Of a stretch of DNA of 64,000 bases, positions 25,386 to 34,570 are shown in pieces (position 1 is the stretch's first letter; each line of letters begins with the position of its first letter). The stretch lies in contig JAJYCD010000003.1 in assembly GCA_021778635.1 (NCBI GenBank), forward strand, positions 22,036 through 86,035, in the 5' to 3' direction. Below the pieces are notes generated by a model that was not told the DNA's origin, did not search any database, and was given only the letters and a program-made list of their open reading frames with translations. This stretch comes from Actinomycetes bacterium (GTDB taxonomy: Bacteria > Actinomycetota > Actinomycetes > Actinomycetales > Cellulomonadaceae). The position numbers and the translations under genes were made by a program.

Positions 25386-26998
25386 AGCGGGATGTTCCCG
25401 TGCTTCTTGGGCGGCAGACTCGCACGCTTGGTGCGTAGCGCGCGCAGCGCGCGGACGATCTGCGAGCGCGTCTCCGACGGTTCGATCACCGCATCCACGT
25501 ACCCACGATCGGCGGCGTCCCAGGGGTTGACGAGCGCCTCCTCGTACTCCGAGGTCAGCCGTGCGCGCTCGGTCTCGACGTCCCCACCGGCCTGCTCGAC
25601 CGCGGCGAGGGCGGAGCGCTGCAGGATGTTGACCGCGCCACCGGCGCCCATGACGGCGATCTGGGCCGTGGGCCACGCGAGGTTGACGTCCGCGCCGAGC
25701 TGCTTCGACCCCATGACGATGTACGCGCCGCCGTAGGCCTTGCGCGTGATGACCGTGACCAGCGGAACGGTCGCCTCGGCGTAGGCGAAGATCAGCTTCG
25801 CTCCGCGGCGGATGATCCCGTTCCACTCCTGGTCGGTCCCCGGCAGGAAGCCGGGCACGTCCACGAACGTCAGCACGGGGATGTTGAACGCGTCGCAGGT
25901 CCGTACGAACCGCGCGGCCTTCTCGGCGGCGTTGATGTCGAGGGTGCCGGCCATGCGGAGGGGCTGGTTCGCCACGATCCCGACCGGGTGCCCCTCGACG
26001 TGACCGAAGCCGATCAGGACGTTCTCCGCGTACAACGGCTGCACCTCGAGGAGTACGCCGTCGTCGAGGACGTGCTCGACCACCGTGCGCATGTCGTACG
26101 GCTGGTTGTCCGAGTCGGGAACCAGGGCGTCGAGCTCGCGGTCCTCCTCGGTGACCACGACGTCGATCGCGTCGACCGGGTAGGCCGGGGGGTCGGTGAG
26201 GTTGTTCTGCGGGAGGTACGAGAGCAGCATCCGCGCATAGTCGAGCGCGTCGTCCTCGTCGGTCGCCAGGTAGTGGGCGACCCCCGACCGCGTGTTGTGC
26301 GTCGTGGCCCCGCCCAGCTCCTCGAACCCGACGTCCTCGCCGGTCACGGAGCGGATCACGTCGGGACCGGTGATGAACATGTTCGACGTCCCGTCGACCA
26401 TGATGACGAAGTCCGTGAGCGCCGGGGAGTAGACGGCGCCGCCCGCGGACGGGCCGAGGATCAGCGAGATCTGCGGGATCACCCCGGACGCCGCGACGTT
26501 GCGACGGAAGATCTCGGCGAACTGCGTGAGCGCCGCGACACCCTCCTGGATGCGCGCACCACCGCCGTCGCTGATGCCGATGAGCGGGACACCCGTGCGC
26601 AGGGCGAGGTCCATCACCTTCGTGATCTTCTGGCCGTGGACCTCGCCGAGACTTCCGCCGAAGACGGAGAAGTCCTGCGAGTACACGCAGACCTGCCGAC
26701 CGTCGACCGTGCCGTGGCCGACGACCACGCCGTCGCCGTGCGGCCGCTTCCGGTCGAGACCGAAGTTCGTCGAGCGATGACGGGCGAACGCGTCGAGCTC
26801 GACGAACGAACCCGCATCGAGCAGCGCGTCGATGCGCTCACGAGCGGTCTTCTTCCCCCGGGGGTGCTGACGGTCGGCCGCGACACGCTCGGAGTCGACG
26901 ACCGCCGTCTCGTGCCGTGCCCGAAGGTCGTCCAGCTTGGTGGCCGTCCCGTGGAGCGCGGAGGTGGGGGCGGGGTCGCCGGTGGTGGTCTCAGTCAC
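25382..26998 (-). CDS. accD: Acyl-CoA carboxylase beta subunit (carboxyltransferase)
   Basis: Carboxyltransferase of the acetyl/propionyl-CoA carboxylase complex, 538 aa, GTG start. Two crotonase-like halves: the N-terminal one contains [20 protein letters not shown] and [12 protein letters not shown] (oxyanion loop), the C-terminal one contains [12 protein letters not shown] and [20 protein letters not shown] (acyl-CoA/biotin pocket). The residue after DQEW... in this loop normally tunes acetyl versus propionyl preference, but I cannot assign specificity from sequence alone. It heads the accD-unknown-accE operon and is divergent from birA across 155 bases. Confidence 0.93.
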   Translation of the reverse strand: MTETTTGDPAPTSALHGTATKLDDLRARHETAVVDSERVAADRQHPRGKKTARERIDALLDAGSFVELDAFARHRSTNFGLDRKRPHGDGVVVGHGTVDGRQVCVYSQDFSVFGGSLGEVHGQKITKVMDLALRTGVPLIGISDGGGARIQEGVAALTQFAEIFRRNVAASGVIPQISLILGPSAGGAVYSPALTDFVIMVDGTSNMFITGPDVIRSVTGEDVGFEELGGATTHNTRSGVAHYLATDEDDALDYARMLLSYLPQNNLTDPPAYPVDAIDVVVTEEDRELDALVPDSDNQPYDMRTVVEHVLDDGVLLEVQPLYAENVLIGFGHVEGHPVGIVANQPLRMAGTLDINAAEKAARFVRTCDAFNIPVLTFVDVPGFLPGTDQEWNGIIRRGAKLIFAYAEATVPLVTVITRKAYGGAYIVMGSKQLGADVNLAWPTAQIAVMGAGGAVNILQRSALAAVEQAGGDVETERARLTSEYEEALVNPWDAADRGYVDAVIEPSETRSQIVRALRALRTKRASLPPKKHGNIPL

Positions 26999-27153
26999 AC
27001 GACGAGACTAGTTGCTCGGTCCTGGCGTGGCGGCTGTGTCCCGGCACCGCTGGGCGGCGTCTGCGCCGTCGGGTTCCCACAACGGCGTCGATACCGACCA
27101 CGACGCCCATTCGGACGGCGCCGGCACCGCGCCGGACGGGGGAGGATGGCGCC

Positions 27154-28041
27154 ATGACGAGTCATCCCGGCCGGCCGCAGACCCGTCCCGCCCTCCGGGA
27201 GTCGGTGCTCCGGGAGCGCCTCTTGGCCCCCGCCGGTCCACTCGCACGGCTCGACGTCGTGGACCGCACCGGGTCGACGAACGGCGACCTCGCCGCGGCC
27301 CTCGGGCGCGACGCGTCCGCTCTGCCCGATCGCGCGCTCCTCGTCGCCGAGCTCCAGGTCGCGGGACGCGGGCGGGCGGGACGCCACTGGGAGGCGCCGG
27401 CGCGCTCGTCGCTCGCGGTCTCGTACCTGCTGCGACCCGGTCCTACCGTCCCGGTTCCTACCTTCGGCTGGCTCCCACTCCTCGCGGGTCTGGCGGCGGT
27501 CACGGCCCTGCGCACCTCGACGGGCGCCGAGGTTCGGCTCAAGTGGCCCAATGACCTCGTGGTCGTCTCGCCGGACGCGGTCGAGCTCGCGGGCTGGGAC
27601 ACGGAACGCAAGGTCGGCGGGATCCTCAGCGAGCTCGTCACGACCTCGACCGGGCCGGTCGCGCTGCTCGGCATCGGGATCAACGTGTCCCAGCGCCGCG
27701 ACGAGCTTCCGGTCGAGTCGGCCGCGTCGCTGCTCACCGCGAATCTGGGCGAGATCGATCGTGAGGCACTGCTCGTCGCTCTGGTCACCGCGGTCGTCGC
27801 GGTGGACCTGAGGTGGCGTGAGGCGCACGGGGACGCGGTCGCGGCCGGGCTCGCCGACGAGTGCGCGGCCGCGTGCGGCACGCTCGGACGCAAGGTGCAC
27901 GTCGACCTGCCCGGCGGAGCGGTGATCGAGGGGCAGGCGCTCGCTCTCGGGCCTGACGGCTCGCTCGTCGTCGAGGACTCCACCGGCCGGGTGCGCTCGG
28001 TGCTGGCCGGTGACGTGCGCCACCTCCGCGCGTCGGCGTGA
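27154..28041 (+). CDS. birA: Biotin--[acetyl-CoA-carboxylase] ligase
   Basis: Attaches biotin to the AMKM lysine of the carboxylase BCCP domain via biotinyl-AMP. 295 aa; ATG 27154 follows GGAGG by 8 bases. Motifs: RTGSTNGDL, the biotin/AMP loop GRGRAGRHWEAP at about residues 71-82, LKWPNDL and GGILSEL (catalytic Lys region), GIGINV. The N-terminus has no helix-turn-helix, so it is a monofunctional ligase rather than a repressor. It is divergent from accD, and its stop overlaps the GTG of the cyclase gene. Confidence 0.94.
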   Translation: MTSHPGRPQTRPALRESVLRERLLAPAGPLARLDVVDRTGSTNGDLAAALGRDASALPDRALLVAELQVAGRGRAGRHWEAPARSSLAVSYLLRPGPTVPVPTFGWLPLLAGLAAVTALRTSTGAEVRLKWPNDLVVVSPDAVELAGWDTERKVGGILSELVTTSTGPVALLGIGINVSQRRDELPVESAASLLTANLGEIDREALLVALVTAVVAVDLRWREAHGDAVAAGLADECAAACGTLGRKVHVDLPGGAVIEGQALALGPDGSLVVEDSTGRVRSVLAGDVRHLRASA

Positions 28042-29153
28042 CCTACGCTCGGGTCGTGCCTGACGACCTCGGATCCGCTGACGGTCCCGGGGGTCCGGCG
28101 ACCCCGGAACCGCCGACCTCGACCGTCTCGGCCCTCGACGACCAGCTCCTCGGCGGCACGCGCGCCTGGACGATGCGCCAGGTCGCGGCGGACCTGGCCG
28201 TGGAGCTCGACCTCGTGCGTCGGTACTGGCAGACCCTTGGTCTCCCGCGGGCGGACGCCGACGACCACGTGCTGACGGCTGACGACGCGGTGGCGCTCGG
28301 CCACGTCCTCGAGCTGATGCGGGACCACGGACTCGAGATGAGCACGGTCATCACCTTGACGCGGGCTCTCGGTCACACCGCAGACCGCCTCGCCCTGTGG
28401 GAGGTCGAGGCGCTCGTCGAGGACATGGCCCGTCGGTACGAGCTGGACGACGTGAGCGCGCGGCTGCTGGTCCTCGACCGGCTGTCGGAGCTCGCCCCGC
28501 TCCTGGAGGCACAGCTCGTCTACTCGTGGCGTCGGCACCTTGCGGCGGTCGCCGGCCGGTTCGCCGCCGAGTTCGCCGAGCTCCGCGCTCCGCAGGCCGC
28601 CGACCGGCACGCCCTGCCGCTCCCTCGCGCCGTGGGGTTCGCCGACATGGTCTCGTTCACGCGGGTCAGTGCCGGCCTGGACTACACGGACCTCTCCGCG
28701 TTCGTGCAGCGCTTCGAGACCGCCGCCCGTGACGTGGTCTCCGCCGCGGGCGGACGCGTGGTCAAGACGATCGGGGACGCCGTGCTGTTCGTCGCGGACG
28801 ACGTCGCGACGGGGGCGGACGTCGCACTCGGGCTCGCTCGCGCGATCGGCTCCGAGGGCATCACGCCACCCGTGCGGGTCTCGATGGTCTGGGGCCGGGT
28901 GCTCTCGCGGTTCGGTGACGTGTTCGGGCCGCCGGTGAACCTCGCGGCTCGGCTCGCCGACGAGGCGAGACCGAGCACCGTCCTCGTCGACGAGGCGACC
29001 GCCGACCACCTCGCCGGAGATTCGCGCTACGTGCTCGTGCGTCAGCCGCCACGCGAGGTGCAGGGGCTCGGCGAGATCGCGCCCGTGCTGCTGCGCTGGT
29101 CCGGCGACGCGGATGCGTCGCCCGATCAGTCCGGCAGCGGCGCGAGCAGCTGA
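28038..29153 (+). CDS. Class III adenylate/guanylate cyclase with N-terminal regulatory domain
   Basis: 371 aa. After a Pro-rich leader, residues about 40-185 form a helical regulatory domain resembling those of mycobacterial Rv1264/Rv2212 (MRQVAADLAVELDLVRRYWQ). Residues about 195-365 are a class III cyclase domain: metal Asp203 in GFADMVSF, Lys243 (purine-specifying) and metal Asp247 in VVKTIGDAVLFV, and transition-state N301/R305 in PPVNLAARL. All catalytic residues are therefore present and adenylate cyclase is likely. GTG 28038 overlaps the birA stop; GTG 28056 is an alternative. The 3' end overlaps the broken SRAP gene tail to tail by 28 bases. Confidence 0.88.
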   Translation: MTYARVVPDDLGSADGPGGPATPEPPTSTVSALDDQLLGGTRAWTMRQVAADLAVELDLVRRYWQTLGLPRADADDHVLTADDAVALGHVLELMRDHGLEMSTVITLTRALGHTADRLALWEVEALVEDMARRYELDDVSARLLVLDRLSELAPLLEAQLVYSWRRHLAAVAGRFAAEFAELRAPQAADRHALPLPRAVGFADMVSFTRVSAGLDYTDLSAFVQRFETAARDVVSAAGGRVVKTIGDAVLFVADDVATGADVALGLARAIGSEGITPPVRVSMVWGRVLSRFGDVFGPPVNLAARLADEARPSTVLVDEATADHLAGDSRYVLVRQPPREVQGLGEIAPVLLRWSGDADASPDQSGSGASS

Positions 29154-29599
29154 GGCCCGTCGTTCGCGACGCGGTTCGCGTCGGTCGGGACACGGGTCTC
29201 CACGAGAGCAGGCGCCGGTGCGCGCAGGACGGCCGTGGCCTCCGCGGCGAGGTGGGCCCACTCGTCGAACGCGTCAGCCGGGACGGTCGCGCGACGCTGG
29301 GCGAACGCCCGGCTGAACGAGCGCTTCTCGTGGACCGTCTCGACGTGCGCGCTGACCATCCGCGCGCCGACGACCGGATCCGTCGCCCACGAGGAGACGA
29401 GTCCCCAACGCGCGAGCCGGAGCGTGCGGACGATCGCGTGCGTCTCGTGGTCCTCGCGCTCGACCACGATCCTGACCTCCTGGGTCGGTGCGACGCTCCA
29501 TGACGGCGGGAGGAGGCGTGCGTCCTCCGCGACCTCGGCGAGAGCGAACGCATCGGCACGGTCCTGCGTCTCCCGGAACGAGGCGAAGCGGCCGCACCT
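29126..29599 (-). pseudogene. Broken SRAP/YedK-type (HMCES) gene
   Basis: Reads as a SRAP domain: GRCGRFASF, SWSVAPTQEV, ARWGLVSSW, SAHVETVHEKRSF, VPADAFDEW, then DANRVANDGPQLLAPLP. In active SRAP proteins Met1 is removed and Cys2 covalently traps abasic sites. Here the codon before the Cys (29597-29599) is AGG, not ATG, so the catalytic Cys cannot become N-terminal. NAPT-type Asn is Ser, the NAR motif is SAH, and the middle block with the catalytic His (HxRMP) is absent, so DEW is followed almost at once by the family C-terminus. It is about 157 codons versus about 230. I read it as a degenerated gene. Confidence 0.75.
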
Positions 29600-29640
29600 G
29601 CCGTCCGGTGTGCGCTTTCCGTCGGTTCCCCGACCGCAGC

Positions 29641-29656
29641 GTCGAATCGATTCGAC
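29641..29656. promoter_or_regulatory. 16-bp perfect palindrome upstream of MFS gene
   Basis: GTCGAATCGATTCGAC is its own reverse complement and lies 27 bases before the MFS start, between the broken SRAP gene and the transporter. It is a good candidate operator for a TetR/MarR-type repressor. No regulator gene is adjacent. It is too short by two bases in the centre for an actinobacterial LexA box. Confidence 0.45.
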
Positions 29657-29682
29657 TTCGTCCTGACGACGTGGCACGATCA

Positions 29683-30933
29683 ATGCTCGTGAGTGATGTC
29701 GGAGTGCCGGAGACCGCGGTCGCGCGTCGACCCGCGGTACGACCCAGCGCGAGGTACGTGCTGCTCCTGGGGTCGATGACCACGCTCCCGGCGATCTCGA
29801 CGGACATGTACCTGCCGTCGCTTCCCGACGTCGCCCGCGACCTGCACACGAGCGCGACGGCGGCGCAGCTCACGATCACGGCGATGCTGATCGGCGGGGC
29901 TCTCGGGCAGCTCGTGATCGGTCCGCTGTCCGACCGGTTCGGACGTCGGCGCCCGGCGATGGTCGGCATCGCCCTGCACGTGGTGACCTCGCTGCTGTGC
30001 GCGGTCGCGCCCAGCATCGTCCCGATGATCGCGGCGCGGTCGATGCAGGGCTTCTTCAACGCCGCCGCGACGGTCTCCGCCATGGCGGTGATCCGGGACA
30101 GGTTCGTCGGGGCGGACGCGTCTCGGATGCTGTCGCGGCTCATGCTGGTGATCGGCGTCTCGCCGCTGTTCGCACCGTCGATCGGTGGCCTGATCGCGGG
30201 TCAGGCGGGCTGGCGCGCGGTGTTCCTCGCCCTCGCCCTCGCCGGGGTGGCGCTCTGGATCCTGCTGTGGCGGCGGATGCCGGAGACCCTGCCCCCGACG
30301 CGGCGCCGCGACGGGGGACTGCGGACCGCCCTCGGCGGGTACCGCATGCTCCTGCGAGACCGCCACTTCGTGGCGCTCGCGGTCCTGCCCGGTCTCGGGA
30401 TGGTCATCCTGATGAGCTATGTCGTCGGGTCGCCGTTCGTGCTGCGCGAGGGATTCGGACTGTCGGCGAACCAGTTCGGGCTCCTGTTCGCCGTCAACGG
30501 CATCGCGCTGGTCGGCGGCGCGCAGGTCAATGCCGCGCTCGTGCGGCGGATGGCTCCCGTGCGGATCCTGCGCGTCGCCCTCCCGGTCTCGTTGTCCCTC
30601 ACCCTGAGCCTGTTCGCCGTCGTGCACCTGCTCCCGCACCGACTCGTGCCCCTGCTCGTCGTCCTCTGGCTCCTCATGGGCACGATCAACTTCGTGCCAC
30701 CCAACGCTTCCGCCCTCGCGCTCGGTCGGCACGGGGAGATCGCGGGAACGGCTGCGGCCGTCATCGGGGCGCTGCAGGCGGGTGTCGCCGGGGTGGTGAG
30801 CCCGCTCGTCGGGGTGCTGGGCGGGAATGCGGTCGCGATGGGAACGGTCATGCTCAGCGCGTCGCTGACCGCGTTGGCCGTCCTGATGATCGCGACACCG
30901 GCGTATCGGCGCGGCGGCTGGTCGGCGGCCTGA
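29683..30933 (+). CDS. Bcr/CflA-type MFS drug efflux transporter
   Basis: Twelve-helix MFS exporter of 416 aa from ATG 29683 (GTG 29689 possible). The N-terminal TTLPAISTDMYLPSLPDVA is the hallmark of the Bcr/CflA group, followed by the MFS loop GPLSDRFGRRRPAMVG and ARSMQGFFNAAATVSAMAV with RDRF. The group exports drugs such as bicyclomycin or chloramphenicol, but substrates cannot be read from sequence. A 16-bp palindrome sits just upstream. The convergent small membrane ORF begins 3 bases after its stop. Confidence 0.88.
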   Translation: MLVSDVGVPETAVARRPAVRPSARYVLLLGSMTTLPAISTDMYLPSLPDVARDLHTSATAAQLTITAMLIGGALGQLVIGPLSDRFGRRRPAMVGIALHVVTSLLCAVAPSIVPMIAARSMQGFFNAAATVSAMAVIRDRFVGADASRMLSRLMLVIGVSPLFAPSIGGLIAGQAGWRAVFLALALAGVALWILLWRRMPETLPPTRRRDGGLRTALGGYRMLLRDRHFVALAVLPGLGMVILMSYVVGSPFVLREGFGLSANQFGLLFAVNGIALVGGAQVNAALVRRMAPVRILRVALPVSLSLTLSLFAVVHLLPHRLVPLLVVLWLLMGTINFVPPNASALALGRHGEIAGTAAAVIGALQAGVAGVVSPLVGVLGGNAVAMGTVMLSASLTALAVLMIATPAYRRGGWSAA

Positions 30934-30935
30934 GC

Positions 30936-31079
30936 TCAGCCGAGCCCGACGGCTCCGCCGATGCCCGCGAGCACGACGAGAGCGAGCGAGGACCAGGCGG
31001 CCACCACCCACCACTCGACGGGGTGGGCGTGCTCCCCCTGGTGCCGTGCGACCTGATCCGGTTCCATACCAGAAGACAT
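30936..31079 (-). CDS. Small single-pass membrane protein
   Basis: A 47-aa frame, ATG 31079 to TGA 30936-30938. The N-terminal half is hydrophilic with several His and Glu (HQGEHAHPVEWW), then one membrane helix of about 20 residues (VVAAWSSLALVVLAGIGGAVG). Met5 is an alternative start. No clear ribosome site is visible. Support is the clean hydrophilic-helix architecture and the tight tail-to-tail packing with the MFS gene. No family recognised. Confidence 0.45.
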   Translation of the reverse strand: MSSGMEPDQVARHQGEHAHPVEWWVVAAWSSLALVVLAGIGGAVGLG

Positions 31080-31189
31080 CGGCATCGCGTCGCGCGAGTA
31101 CACCCCTCGGACCGAGGATTCTCGGGAAGTTCACCCGTTCTGCACAGATGCCGCGCGCTCCGTGCGGAGGTGAGCGGTCGGGCGCGGCC

Positions 31190-31672
31190 TCAGCCTGCGG
31201 CGGCGACCTGCTGCCGAAGCGTCTCGACCTGGGCGGACAGCGACCGGAGCACCGTCGCGGTGGCGGAGTCCACCCGTGCCGCGGCGGCGTCGAGGGCGGT
31301 CCTGGCCGTGGCCAGTGCAGCGTCGGCGCGGACGAGAGCCGCCTTCGAGGCGCTGGTCGGTGATCCCGACTGTGCGTCGAGGGCGCTCCGCGCCGAGGCG
31401 ATCGCGTCGGTGGCGACCGAGACCGCCGCCCGAGCAGCGGGGTCGGCGCCTGCCAGGGCGGTGCGTGCCTCGTCGAGGGTGGTCGTGATCGAGGTGACCG
31501 ACGTCCGAGCCTGGTCGACCTCCGTGCGGGCGCTGTCGACGGCGTTCTGGGCCCTGTCGGCGAGACCGGCGGTCTGGGAGCAGGCGCCGAGCGCGAGGGC
31601 GAGCCCGACGGCCGACGCGGCCGACAGCGTGACGGTCCGGACCGGGCGGCGACCGGTGGCGAGGGGCCTCAT
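31190..31672 (-). CDS. Alanine-rich coiled-coil lipoprotein, unknown function
   Basis: 160 aa. ATG 31672 follows AAGGAGA at 5-6 bases and gives a lipoprotein signal: Arg-rich start, hydrophobic ASAVGLALALGAC with Cys31. The mature part is almost entirely Ala/Thr/Asp/Arg with repeated heptad-like helices (SARTEVDQARTSVTSI, ARTALAGADPAARAAV), so an extended coiled coil anchored on the outer face of the membrane. An in-frame upstream ATG at 31771 would bury the signal. It lies downstream of the adhE terminator and is probably transcribed on its own. Confidence 0.75.
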   Translation of the reverse strand: MRPLATGRRPVRTVTLSAASAVGLALALGACSQTAGLADRAQNAVDSARTEVDQARTSVTSITTTLDEARTALAGADPAARAAVSVATDAIASARSALDAQSGSPTSASKAALVRADAALATARTALDAAAARVDSATATVLRSLSAQVETLRQQVAAAG

Positions 31673-31733
31673 GTGCTCTCCTTCGACGGGGACACCGTCA
31701 GTGTGCCGGATGGAACGGGTGTGACGGACAAGG

Positions 31734-31771
31734 GTGCGCCCCGCCCGATGGTGGGATCGGGCGGGGCGCAC
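31734..31771 (-). terminator. Terminator downstream of adhE
   Basis: The arms 31734-31749 and 31756-31771 form a perfect 16-bp stem with a 6-base loop, 28 bases after the adhE stop at 31799. It is GC-rich with no T tract, as usual in actinomycetes. Confidence 0.8.
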
Positions 31772-31798
31772 GGCGAGCAGACAACCGGTGGGAACCGG

Positions 31799-34570
31799 TC
31801 AGGACACGGACGTTGCCTCCGCCGGGGCGTTGTCCGCAGGTGCACCACTCACGGCACCGTGCTCTCGCACGTCCTGCTGCTCGCGGCGGCCACGAACGTC
31901 CTCGATGGAGGTGCCGTAGTAGGCCGCGGTCATGAGGTCCTTCATGTCGGCCAGCATCGGCATCCGCGGGTTCGCGGGTGCGCACTGGTCTTCGTAGGCG
32001 CCCATCGCCACCTCGTCGAGGCGACCGATGAACTCCAGCTCGTCGACGCCCTGGGCAGCGAAGGAGCCGGGGATGCCGACCTTCGAGCGCAGCGACTCGA
32101 CCGCGAGGGCGTAGGACTCGACGCCCTCGGCCGGGGTGGCGGCCGGCAGGCCGAGCGACTGCGCGATCTGCTGGAACCGCTCCGGTGCGACGTAGTTCTC
32201 GTACTTCGGCCAGCTCGTGAGCTTGGTCGGGACCTTGCCGTTGTACCGGATCACGTGGGCGAGCAGGGTCGCGTTGGTCCGGCCGTGGACGAGGTGGAAC
32301 GTCGAGCCGATCACGTGTGCCATCGCGTGCACGATCCCGAGGAACGCGTTGCCGAACGCCATGCCCGCGATGGTCCCGGCGTTGTGCATCTTCTCGCGGG
32401 CGTCGGCGGTGGCCGGGTCGGACGGGTCGCCGTTGACGCTCTGGGCGAGGTTGTCGAAGATCAGGCGGATCGCCTGGAGTGCCATGCCGTCGGTGAAGTC
32501 GTTCGCGTAGACCGAGACGTACGCCTCGGTGGCGTGCGTGAGGGCGTCGAAGCCCGAGTCCGCCGCGAGCGAGGCGGGCATCTTCGAGGTGAGGATCGGG
32601 TCGATGATCGCGACGGTCGGCGTGAGCGCGTAGTCGGCGAGCGGGTACTTCTTGCCCGACTCGGTGTCCGTGATGACCGCGAACGGTGTCACCTCGGCAC
32701 CGGTGCCCGACGTCGTCGGGATGCAGACCAGCTTCGCCAGGTCACCGAGCAGCGGGAAGGTGAACGCACGCTTGCGGACGTCGAAGAACTTCTGCTTGAG
32801 GTCCGAGAAGTTGACCTCGGGGTGCTCGTAGAGCAGCCACATCACCTTCGCGGCATCCATCGGCGACCCGCCGCCGAGCGCGATGATCGTGTCAGGGCGG
32901 AAGGCGCGCATCTCGGCCGCGCCCTTCTTCACGGTGGTGACGGACGGCTCCGGCTCGACCGAGTCGATGATCTGCAGCGAGACCTTCTCGGGACGCCGGC
33001 TCAGGACGTCGAGGATCTTGTCGACGAAGCCGAGGCGCGTCATGGTCGTGTCGGTGACGATCGTCACCCGCGAGATGCCGGCCATGTCCGAGAGGTAGCG
33101 GATCGCGTTCGGCTCGAAGTACGTCTTGGCCGGGACCTTGAACCACTGGAGGTTGTTGTTCCGACGGCCGATCCGCTTGATGTTCACCAGGTTGACCGCC
33201 GAGACGTTGTTCGACACCGAGTTGTGCCCGTAGGAACCGCAGCCGAGCGTGAGGGACGGGATGAACGCGTTGTAGATGTCGCCGATCCCGCCCAGGGACG
33301 ACGGCGCGTTCGCGATGATCCGGACCGCCTTGACGCGGGCGCCGAACTCCTCGACCAGTGCGTCGTCGCGGGTGTGGATCGCGGCGCTGTGGCCGAGCCC
33401 GTCGAACGCGACCATCTGCTCGGCGAGGGTGACGCCGTGCTCGGTGCTCGTCGCGCGCAGAACGGCGAGAACGGGGCAGAGCTTCTCGCGGGTGAGGGGC
33501 TCGTTCGGGCCCACCTCGCCGACCTCCGCCAGGATGATCGAGGTGTCCTCGGGGACGGAGAAGCCGGCCTGCTTGGCGATCCACGCGGGGGACTGGCCGA
33601 CGACGGGCGCGTTCAGCTTCGCCTCGCCGCAGTTCTTGCCCTTCGCCTCGACCCCGAAGATGAACTTCTCGAGGAGCGCCTTCTCCTTCTTGTTCACGCG
33701 GTAGGCGTGCAGGATCGCGAACTCGGCCATGGCGGCGTCGTAGATCTCGTCGTCGAGGATGACGGCCTGCTCGGACGCACAGATCATGCCGTTGTCGAAG
33801 GCCTTCGACAGGACGACGTCGTTGACCGCGCGCTTGAGCTTGGCGCTCTTCTCGATGTAGGCCGGGACGTTCCCCGCCCCGACGCCCAGCGCAGGCTTGC
33901 CGCACGAGTAGGCGGCCCGGACCATCGCGTTGCCTCCGGTCGCCAGGATGAGTGCGACGCCCGGGTGGTTCATCAGCTCGTTGGTCGCAGCGATCGAGGG
34001 GGCCTCGACCCACTGGATGCAGTGCTCCGGCGCGCCGGCGGCCACGGCGGCGTCCCGCACGACGCGCGCGGCGGCGACCGAGGACTCCTGCGCCGACGGG
34101 TGGAAGGCGAAGATGATCGGGTTGCGCGTCTTCAGGGCGATGAGCGACTTGAAGATGGCCGTCGAGGTCGGGTTCGTCACGGGCGTGACGCCGCAGATCA
34201 CGCCGACGGGCTCGGCGATCTCCGTGATGCCGGTGATGTCGTCGCGGCTGATGATGCCGACGGTCTTGGTCGTCGCCATGCCATGCGTGACGTGCTCGCA
34301 CGCGAAGATGTTCTTGACGGCCTTGTCCTCGAAGACTCCGCGGTGCGTCTCGGCGACGGCGAGCTCGGCGAGGGCACCGTGCTTGTCGAGGGCAGCGACG
34401 GCGGCCTTCTTGACGAGGTGGTCCACCTCCTCCTGGGTGAAGCGTGCGTACGCCTCGAGCGCCTTGGTGGCGTTGGCCACGAGGTCGTCGATCGGGCTGC
34501 CGCCGCTGGACAGAACCGCAGCGACAGGCGGAGTGGGCTGGGCTGTGCTCGTGCGCGAGGCTGAGGTCAC
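31799..34570 (-). CDS. adhE: Bifunctional acetaldehyde-CoA/alcohol dehydrogenase
   Basis: Reduces acetyl-CoA to acetaldehyde and then ethanol, regenerating NAD+ in fermentation. 923 aa from GTG 34570, which has GGGAG 6 bases upstream; GTG/ATG further up lacks a site. Residues about 30-450 are a CoA-acylating aldehyde dehydrogenase with catalytic Cys264 (GMICASEQAV) and TGGNAMVRAAY. Residues about 460-900 are an iron-dependent alcohol dehydrogenase with GGGSPMDAAK (NAD) and the iron His cluster in GIVHAMAHVIGSTFHLVHG. Full-length AdhE of this kind forms spirosomes. It could also consume acetaldehyde from DeoC. No Rex-type operator was found in 34571-34759. Confidence 0.95.
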   Translation of the reverse strand: MTSASRTSTAQPTPPVAAVLSSGGSPIDDLVANATKALEAYARFTQEEVDHLVKKAAVAALDKHGALAELAVAETHRGVFEDKAVKNIFACEHVTHGMATTKTVGIISRDDITGITEIAEPVGVICGVTPVTNPTSTAIFKSLIALKTRNPIIFAFHPSAQESSVAAARVVRDAAVAAGAPEHCIQWVEAPSIAATNELMNHPGVALILATGGNAMVRAAYSCGKPALGVGAGNVPAYIEKSAKLKRAVNDVVLSKAFDNGMICASEQAVILDDEIYDAAMAEFAILHAYRVNKKEKALLEKFIFGVEAKGKNCGEAKLNAPVVGQSPAWIAKQAGFSVPEDTSIILAEVGEVGPNEPLTREKLCPVLAVLRATSTEHGVTLAEQMVAFDGLGHSAAIHTRDDALVEEFGARVKAVRIIANAPSSLGGIGDIYNAFIPSLTLGCGSYGHNSVSNNVSAVNLVNIKRIGRRNNNLQWFKVPAKTYFEPNAIRYLSDMAGISRVTIVTDTTMTRLGFVDKILDVLSRRPEKVSLQIIDSVEPEPSVTTVKKGAAEMRAFRPDTIIALGGGSPMDAAKVMWLLYEHPEVNFSDLKQKFFDVRKRAFTFPLLGDLAKLVCIPTTSGTGAEVTPFAVITDTESGKKYPLADYALTPTVAIIDPILTSKMPASLAADSGFDALTHATEAYVSVYANDFTDGMALQAIRLIFDNLAQSVNGDPSDPATADAREKMHNAGTIAGMAFGNAFLGIVHAMAHVIGSTFHLVHGRTNATLLAHVIRYNGKVPTKLTSWPKYENYVAPERFQQIAQSLGLPAATPAEGVESYALAVESLRSKVGIPGSFAAQGVDELEFIGRLDEVAMGAYEDQCAPANPRMPMLADMKDLMTAAYYGTSIEDVRGRREQQDVREHGAVSGAPADNAPAEATSVS

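Noticed and set aside
29641..29656. LexA (SOS) box for the palindrome
   Set aside because: The half sites TCGAA/TTCGA fit, but the spacing is 4 bases instead of 6, and the conserved C...G flanks of the actinobacterial box are missing.
29600..29683. N-terminal extension of the SRAP frame to a TTG at 29683
   Set aside because: It would add 28 unrelated residues before the Arg-Cys and overlaps the MFS start and palindrome; it cannot restore an N-terminal Cys.
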